Below, piece after piece: positions 7,107-11,151 of a DNA stretch of 11,151 nt. The notes under the pieces are model-generated. The model was given only the letters and a program-made list of their open reading frames with translations, was not told where the DNA came from and ran no database searches. The stretch is taken from contig CANOGI010000055.1 in assembly GCA_947565475.1 (NCBI GenBank), forward strand, positions 1 to 11,151. Reading direction: 5' to 3'. Position 1 is the first letter of the stretch. The number at the start of each line of letters is the position of its first letter. Source of the stretch: an uncultured Eubacteriaceae bacterium. Lineage in GTDB: Bacteria > Bacillota > Clostridia > Lachnospirales > CAG-274. Position numbers and translations under genes: made by a program.

Positions 7107-7166
7107 AATAAAGCGCTAAAATAACTGATAAAATCATATTTTAAAATATAAATTATTTTATCGCTT
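7107..7166 (-). terminator. Long hairpin with U-rich tail, likely terminator of the decarboxylase operon
   Basis: The arms 7111-7124 (AAGCGCTAAAATAA) and 7153-7166 (TTATTTTATCGCTT) form a 14-bp stem with one mismatch and a GCG/CGC clamp near the base. On the minus strand the stem is followed directly by TATTTT. The 28-base loop holds a 14-base perfect palindrome (7137-7150). An 8-bp alternative stem, GATAAAAT (7127-7134) with ATTTTATC (7155-7162), competes with the main one. It lies about 120 bases after oadA and directly before the promoter of the next gene, the right place for a terminator. The large loop is atypical. Confidence 0.5.
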
Positions 7167-7221
7167 ATTAGAAACTACAAATTTAATTATTATTTTTACA
7201 AATAAATATTGATTTATAAAG

Positions 7222-7264
7222 TTACTAAAAAGTTCTAAGATGCGCCCCTAATTAGAAATCTTAA
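7222..7264 (-). repeat. Small alternative hairpin after oadA
   Basis: Just after the oadA stop, TTCTAA (7233-7238) can pair with TTAGAA (7252-7257), and the overlapping TAAGAT (7236-7241) can pair with ATCTTA (7258-7263). The two stems exclude each other. On the minus strand the first is followed by CTTTTTAG. The stems are only 6 bp and AT-rich, so this is at best a weak terminator or processing site; the stronger candidate is further downstream at 7107-7166. Confidence 0.3.
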
Positions 7265-7288
7265 TACATATAATCGTTATGCATACAA

Positions 7289-8686
7289 TTAAATAGGATA
7301 TATATTATTTTGAGTGTTTCCAAGAGAAGGGTCAACACCATATTTCTGCGCTTGTCTGAATTTAAAAAATTCAATCGCTATCTGTGGGAAAAGGGCATAA
7401 CTTAAAACATCCTCTTCCTGTTCTTTATATTCTATCATTTCCTCCTCTATTTTGGCAAGAGCAGGAGGAATTAAATCAGCAGGTCTGTTTGTAATAGGTT
7501 TTTCATTACCTATAATTTTCCTGCGTATTTCATCGGAAATCGGCACAGGGGTTTTTCCATATTTTCCTCGTACCATATCCTTTGTCTCGTTTGAAATCAT
7601 TTTATATCTTTCTCCCATAAGAACATTTAAAACAGCTTGTGTTCCTACAATTTGGCTTGAAGGTGTAACAAGAGGCGGATAGCCCAAATCAGCTCTTACT
7701 CTTGGGATTTCGTTAAGAACATCTTCATATTTATCTTCAGCCTTTTGTGTTTTAAGTTGGGAAACAAGATTAGAAAGCATTCCACCAGGAACTTGATATA
7801 ATAAAGTCGCTATATCCACAGAAAGAACTTTTGTGCTCAAAAGTCCGCTTTCTAAAGCTTTTTCTCTCATTGGGCGGAAGTAATCGGCGATTTCTTTTAA
7901 TTGTTTATCATCAAGACCTGTATCGTATTCTGTTCCTTTAAGAGCGCCGACCATAACTTCTGTAGCCGGTTGTGACGTACCCATTGAGAATGGCGACATA
8001 TCCGTATCTATAATATCAGCGCCTGCCTCTATAGATTTAAGATAAGTCATACCGGCGACACCACTTGTATAGTGACTGTGAATTTCTATAGGTATGCTTA
8101 CTGTTTGTTTTAACGCTTTTACAAGGTCATAGGCGGCCATAGGCAAGAGCAATCCAGCCATATCTTTTATACAGATTGAATCTGCTCCGAGTTTCTCATA
8201 TTCTTTAGCGAGCTCTACATAATAGTCAAGAGTGTGTACGTCGCTTAATGTATAAGAAATAGCGAGCTGAGCGTGTCCTCCAGCTTTTTTCGTGGCGTTT
8301 GTTGCGGTTATAAGATTTCTTTTATCGTTTAAAGCGTCAAATATTCTTATTTTATCTATACCGTTTTTTATACTTTTTTCGACAAAAGCCTCTACAACAT
8401 CGTCAGCATAATTTTTATATCCTAAAACGTTTTGACCTCTTAAAAGCATTTGTAGTTTTGTATTTTTTACTAAACTTTTAATCTGTCTGAGCCTTTCCCA
8501 GGGGTCTTCTTTTAAATATCTAAGACAAGAGTCAAATGTCGCTCCTCCCCAAACTTCCATGGACTCAAAGCCTACTTTATCCATTTTTTCTAAAATAGGC
8601 AACATATCCTCAATTCTCATTCTTGTAGCGATGAGAGATTGCTGACCGTCACGTAAAGTTGAATCTGAAATTTTAACTTTAGCCAT
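7289..8686 (-). CDS. oadA: OadA/PycB-type carboxyltransferase without biotin domain (oxaloacetate decarboxylase alpha / 5S-type)
   Basis: A 465-residue carboxyltransferase of the pyruvate carboxylase/oxaloacetate decarboxylase family, which moves a carboxyl group between biotin and pyruvate/oxaloacetate. The TIM-barrel part starts at once with SDSTLRDGQQSL (metal ligand Asp13). The carbamylated-type lysine is Lys174 in CIKDMAG, and the metal-binding His203 and His205 are in EIHSHYTSG. The PYC/OADA conserved domain follows, with QVPGGMLSNL at 298-307 and DLGYPPLVTPSSQIVGTQ at 333-350. The protein stops shortly after an acidic/aromatic helical segment (411-450); there is no C-terminal biotinyl domain and no AMKM motif, so it must use the separate carrier three genes earlier in the operon. 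CGGAGG lies 8 bases before the ATG. It is last in the five-gene run. The same architecture is seen in the transcarboxylase 5S subunit and archaeal PycB, so decarboxylase versus transcarboxylase cannot be decided by sequence. Confidence 0.93.
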   Translation of the reverse strand: MAKVKISDSTLRDGQQSLIATRMRIEDMLPILEKMDKVGFESMEVWGGATFDSCLRYLKEDPWERLRQIKSLVKNTKLQMLLRGQNVLGYKNYADDVVEAFVEKSIKNGIDKIRIFDALNDKRNLITATNATKKAGGHAQLAISYTLSDVHTLDYYVELAKEYEKLGADSICIKDMAGLLLPMAAYDLVKALKQTVSIPIEIHSHYTSGVAGMTYLKSIEAGADIIDTDMSPFSMGTSQPATEVMVGALKGTEYDTGLDDKQLKEIADYFRPMREKALESGLLSTKVLSVDIATLLYQVPGGMLSNLVSQLKTQKAEDKYEDVLNEIPRVRADLGYPPLVTPSSQIVGTQAVLNVLMGERYKMISNETKDMVRGKYGKTPVPISDEIRRKIIGNEKPITNRPADLIPPALAKIEEEMIEYKEQEEDVLSYALFPQIAIEFFKFRQAQKYGVDPSLGNTQNNIYPI

Positions 8687-8703
8687 TTTTTATACCTCCG
8701 AAA

Positions 8704-9855
8704 TTATTTAAACATTGACAAGAATATACCCGACGCTACGGCGGAACCTATAACGCCGGCGACGTTCGGGCCCATTGCGTGCATAAGTAAGTAATTGTTT
8801 GGGTTTTCCTCTTTTCCGACGTTCTGAGCGACACGAGCTGCCATGGGAACGGCTGAGACGCCGGCGGCGCCGATAAGAGGATTGATTTTTCCTTTTGAAA
8901 GTTTACACATAATTTTTCCAAATATAACGCCAGCGGCGGTTGAAATTATAAAAGCGAATAAACCGAGAGCCAGAATTCCAAGGGTCTTAGCTGTAAGGAA
9001 AGTATCGGCTTTCGCTGTGGCTCCAACGGTTATGCCTATAAAAATACTTATAATATACATCATCGCCTCTGAAGCATGCTGAGCGAGTTTTTCAGTTACA
9101 CCACATTCTTTGAAAAGATTTCCGAGCATAAGCATGCCGATAAGAGATGCTGTTGACGGAAGAATTAATATAACTAAAATCGTAACGGCTATAGGGAAAA
9201 TAATTTTCTCAGTTTTTGAAACGGTTCTTAATTGTTCCATTTTAATAGCTCGCTCTTTTTTTGTTGTTAGGGCACGCATTATAGGAGGTTGAATAATTGG
9301 TATCAACGCCATATATGAATAAGCCGCTACCGCTATCGTACTTAAAATATGTGGAGCGAGCTTAGTTGTTGTATAAATAGCCGTAGGTCCGTCGGCTCCT
9401 CCAATTATTCCTATTGACGCCGCTTCTTGAGGGGTGAAACCAATAAGTAACGCTCCTAAAAAAGCTGTGAATATACCAAACTGCGCCGCCGCTCCAAGAA
9501 GAAGACTTTTAGGGTTTGCTATTAAAGGACCAAAATCCGTCATAACTCCTACGCCTAAAAAAATTAATGGAGGAAAAATTCCGAGTTCATCGCCTTGGAA
9601 AATATACCATAAAAGCCCTCCGTTCTCAGTTTCGGTGGGAGGGTTCATAAGTCCCGCTAACGGTAGATTAGCGAGAAGCATACCAAAAGCTATAGGTAAA
9701 AGAAGCAGTGGCTCATATTTTTTTACTATAGCCAAATACATAAAAAATAAAGATACAATGATCATTATAAGAAATTTATATCCCTCAGGCTCAAAGAACT
9801 GAATAAATCCAGAGTTGTTTAAAAATCCACTAATCGAGTCAACTAAAAAATCCAT
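8704..9855 (-). CDS. oadB: Sodium-translocating decarboxylase beta subunit (OadB/GcdB/MmdB family)
   Basis: A 383-residue polytopic membrane protein that decarboxylates carboxybiotin and exports Na+ across the cytoplasmic membrane. The family signature GGADGPTAIY is at 152-161. Relative to Klebsiella OadB numbering (constant offset of 48, from memory of published residues), the functional residues Asp203, Tyr229, Asn373, Gly377, Ser382, Arg389 and Asn412 fall on Asp155, Tyr181, Asn325, Gly329, Ser334, Arg341 and Asn364, so the pump should be active. Hydrophobic helices cover most of the length; residues 195-216 form a charged loop. The shorter N-terminus relative to Klebsiella OadB is normal for GcdB/MmdB-like members. 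The gene starts 11 bases after the carrier and ends 17 bases before the OadA-type gene. The family does not reveal which substrate feeds the pump. Confidence 0.95.
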   Translation of the reverse strand: MDFLVDSISGFLNNSGFIQFFEPEGYKFLIMIIVSLFFMYLAIVKKYEPLLLLPIAFGMLLANLPLAGLMNPPTETENGGLLWYIFQGDELGIFPPLIFLGVGVMTDFGPLIANPKSLLLGAAAQFGIFTAFLGALLIGFTPQEAASIGIIGGADGPTAIYTTTKLAPHILSTIAVAAYSYMALIPIIQPPIMRALTTKKERAIKMEQLRTVSKTEKIIFPIAVTILVILILPSTASLIGMLMLGNLFKECGVTEKLAQHASEAMMYIISIFIGITVGATAKADTFLTAKTLGILALGLFAFIISTAAGVIFGKIMCKLSKGKINPLIGAAGVSAVPMAARVAQNVGKEENPNNYLLMHAMGPNVAGVIGSAVASGIFLSMFK

Positions 9856-9862
9856 AGGATAA

Positions 9863-9869
9863 CCTCCTA
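9863..9869 (-). promoter_or_regulatory. Stop codon/ribosome binding site overlap coupling carrier to beta subunit
   Basis: The carrier gene's TAG stop is part of TAGGAGG, a near-perfect Shine-Dalgarno sequence placed 7 bases before the ATG of the beta subunit at 9855. This favours coupled translation of the two proteins. Confidence 0.7.
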
Positions 9870-10235
9870 TTCAGAAATTGTAATAAGGACGTCATCAGTA
9901 TTAACAGATGAACCTTTACTTACATTGACAGAAACGACTGTTCCGGAAGAAGGCGTAACAATCTCATTTTCCATTTTCATCGCCTCAAGAACTACGACAA
10001 CAGAATTAGCCTCGATTTTATCTCCCACAGAGACTTTTATATCAACAATGTTTCCAGGCATAGGCGCTTTTACTTTGATATTGCCTTCGCCTCCAGCTGA
10101 AGGGGTCTCTTTTGGAGCGGGAGCTGAAACCGGCATGGAAGTTGTGTGAGACTGCGTCGGTGAGGTGGTCACGCCGGCTTCTTCTACGGTTACGTCGTAT
10201 GTATTTCCATTTACTGTAACTTTGAAATTTCTCAT
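9867..10235 (-). CDS. Biotin carboxyl carrier protein of the decarboxylase (1.3S/GcdC/MmdC type)
   Basis: A 122-residue biotin carrier. Residues 1-21 form the N-terminal segment often seen in decarboxylase-linked carriers (FKVTVNGNTYDVTVEEAG). Residues 22-50 are a flexible Thr/Ser/Pro/Ala linker. Residues 52-121 are a biotinyl/lipoyl domain with the biotinylation motif EAMKMEN. The target lysine is Lys87, 35 residues from the C-terminus, the canonical position. AGGAGG lies 9 bases before the ATG. In the complex the biotin on Lys87 would shuttle the carboxyl group from the carboxyltransferase(s) to the membrane beta subunit. It is the only carrier seen in the window, although two different carboxyltransferase genes flank it. 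Its stop codon overlaps the ribosome binding site of the beta subunit. The linker is short compared with the long Ala/Pro linkers of many glutaconyl-CoA decarboxylase carriers. Confidence 0.92.
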   Translation of the reverse strand: MRNFKVTVNGNTYDVTVEEAGVTTSPTQSHTTSMPVSAPAPKETPSAGGEGNIKVKAPMPGNIVDIKVSVGDKIEANSVVVVLEAMKMENEIVTPSSGTVVSVNVSKGSSVNTDDVLITISE

Positions 10236-10296
10236 AATTAAAATCCTCCTAAAAAACTTTAATATTTAATTTTGTGTTTTTATAAACTGATATTTT

Positions 10297-10659
10297 TTAT
10301 TGATAAAAATTTTTAAGATTTTCACTAATAGCCGTTTTATTCCAATTTGAGGTTTTCCTTATAGAATGTACAATGATGTTATCGGATGTTGTACTCATTG
10401 ATGCCGCTATCGCTGCTGTTATTACTGCCACAAGCTCTAAATCATCTTCTGGTTTCTTTTCAGGTTCTGAATTAATTACAACATTTTTTGTCTCAGAAAT
10501 TTTTGCTTTTTTATTGGCTTTGTTTTTTTCACTTAATTTATGCGCGAAAGAAAATAAACCAAGTATAAAAGAGATAATACATAAGATTAAAAATACCATT
10601 CCAAATCCTATGATTACTACATATAATCCGTTAGCGATTCCGAAATTTGACCAATCCAT
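10297..10659 (-). CDS. oadG: OadG-family small membrane subunit of a sodium-pumping decarboxylase
   Basis: A 120-residue protein with one N-terminal membrane helix (about residues 11-38, GLYVVIIGFGMVFLILCII), a Lys/Glu-rich cytoplasmic linker (40-73), and the conserved OadG-type tail ELVAVITAAIAA (75-86) followed by IIVHSIRKTSNW. OadG/MmdD-type gamma or delta subunits hold the carboxyltransferase and carrier subunits on the membrane pump. The start is set to the ATG at 10659 because AAGGGG (10673-10668) lies 8 bases before it. An in-frame GTG at 10668 would overlap that binding site and is unlikely. The gene sits between the MmdA-like gene and the biotin carrier, as expected for this complex. 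The tail after the Trp is longer and less conserved than I would expect; its role is unknown. Confidence 0.85.
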   Translation of the reverse strand: MDWSNFGIANGLYVVIIGFGMVFLILCIISFILGLFSFAHKLSEKNKANKKAKISETKNVVINSEPEKKPEDDLELVAVITAAIAASMSTTSDNIIVHSIRKTSNWNKTAISENLKNFYQ

Positions 10660-10667
10660 AAAAATCA

Positions 10668-10676
10668 CCCCTTCTA
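10668..10676 (-). promoter_or_regulatory. Ribosome binding site that decides the OadG-type start and overlaps the upstream stop
   Basis: Read on the minus strand, the stop codon TAG of the MmdA-like gene runs directly into AAGGGG, which lies 8 bases before ATG at 10659. The overlap of stop and binding site suggests translational coupling of the two subunits and favours the ATG over the GTG nine bases upstream. Confidence 0.6.
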
Positions 10677-11151
10677 AATACTATTATGTTTTTTATCCGG
10701 AGTTACGTTTCTTTTATTAAATAACATTTCCATAGCGGCGATAATTCTTTTTCTTGTAGCCGCGGGAATTATAATACCGTCTACTTGTCCTTTTTCGGCA
10801 TAATAATATGGCGATGTAACGGTATCGTATTCCTTTTCACTCATTTTAAAAATCTCGGCAGCGCTTTCCTTGCTTAAAGCGGATATAGTAGCTGAGGGCC
10901 ACGCGTAAATTATATCCGCTCCCGTTGTTTTGCTGTTCATAAGGAGGTATCCGCTTCCTACAGCGTTTCTTAAAATTACGTTTATTTTTGGAACTGTAGC
11001 GTGTATAAACGCGGAAATAAGTTTAGCGCTGTTTTTTATTATTCCTTTTTGTTCCTCCAAAGCGTTTTTTTCATATCCGACGACGTCTGTCAATGTAAGA
11101 ATGGGAATATTAAAACAATCACAAAAGCGGACAAAGCGTGCGGCTTTCTCG
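10674..11151 (-). CDS. MmdA/12S-type acyl-CoA carboxyltransferase subunit, C-terminal part (5' end outside window)
   Basis: The visible 158 codons are the C-terminal part of a biotin-dependent carboxyltransferase of the MmdA/PccB/transcarboxylase-12S family. The family exchanges a carboxyl group between an acyl-CoA and biotin. The frame stays open to the right edge of the window, so the TTG at 11093 is an internal Leu codon, not a start. Family-like landmarks are KAARFVRFCD, FNIPILTLTDVVGY, ATVPK, MNSK..GADIIYAWP, and a terminal TRKR..AAMEML followed by a basic KKH tail. Two points differ from the usual family. The DxPGF..G..QE segment reads DVVGYEKNALEEQ, and the glycine-rich acyl-CoA/oxyanion loop (normally GGA) reads VGSGY. 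Similar divergent forms are, from memory, common in clostridial decarboxylase clusters. It is first of five tightly spaced genes; its stop codon lies 14 bases before the next start. Substrate cannot be read from this part. Confidence 0.85.
   Translation of the reverse strand, partial: EKAARFVRFCDCFNIPILTLTDVVGYEKNALEEQKGIIKNSAKLISAFIHATVPKINVILRNAVGSGYLLMNSKTTGADIIYAWPSATISALSKESAAEIFKMSEKEYDTVTSPYYYAEKGQVDGIIIPAATRKRIIAAMEMLFNKRNVTPDKKHNSI

Noticed and set aside
8704..9855. Beta subunit considered truncated because it is shorter than Klebsiella OadB
   Set aside because: All functional residues are present at a constant offset, and the length is normal for GcdB/MmdB-type subunits.
7289..11151. 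Decarboxylase operon considered horizontally acquired because it looks less AT-rich than smc
   Set aside because: The difference can be explained by amino-acid content (Gly/Ala-rich membrane and barrel proteins versus Lys/Asn/Ile-rich coiled coil); no mobile element or repeat flanks the cluster in the window.

Overview
The window looks like chromosomal DNA from a low-GC, strictly anaerobic Firmicute, probably a member of the Clostridia. The grounds are strongly AT-rich spacers, AGGAGG-type ribosome binding sites, the smc-ftsY pair typical of Firmicutes, and a biotin-dependent sodium-pumping decarboxylase cluster typical of fermentative anaerobes. The genus cannot be named from the sequence. 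All nine genes lie on the minus strand, so transcription runs from the right end of the window to the left.

Layout in transcription order. (1) 11151-7289: five closely spaced genes for a membrane decarboxylase or transcarboxylase. They are the C-terminal part of an MmdA-type acyl-CoA carboxyltransferase (cut by the window edge), an OadG-type small membrane subunit, a biotin carrier protein, the sodium-translocating beta subunit, and an OadA/PycB-type carboxyltransferase with no biotin domain of its own. (2) 7288-7050: a spacer with a long hairpin followed by a U-rich stretch, the likely operon terminator, then a sigma-A-like promoter. (3) 7049-6372: a monocistronic DUF2225 gene (four-cysteine metal site plus helical repeats). 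(4) 6371-5901: a 471-base gene-free interval with several inverted repeats and a probable smc promoter. (5) 5900-1076: smc and ftsY, chromosome condensation and membrane targeting. (6) 936-340: a KapD/ERI-1-like DEDDh exonuclease. (7) 339-1: a gene-free AT-rich tail with an 18-bp perfect inverted repeat, a likely terminator.

How the genes fit together. In the decarboxylase cluster a carboxyl group taken from a CoA ester or oxaloacetate by a carboxyltransferase would pass to biotin on Lys87 of the carrier. The beta subunit would then release it as CO2 while exporting Na+. Two different carboxyltransferases share one carrier and one pump, so the cluster could also move carboxyl groups between an acyl-CoA and pyruvate/oxaloacetate, as propionibacterial transcarboxylase does. 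SMC and FtsY are housekeeping proteins and, judging by the 37-base gap, probably co-transcribed.

Most of the window is ordinary. The parts that deserve a second look are the two-carboxyltransferase arrangement, the divergent MmdA-like C-terminus, and a set of unusually long, large-loop inverted repeats in the spacers. I found no tRNA, rRNA, CRISPR array, insertion sequence or defence system.
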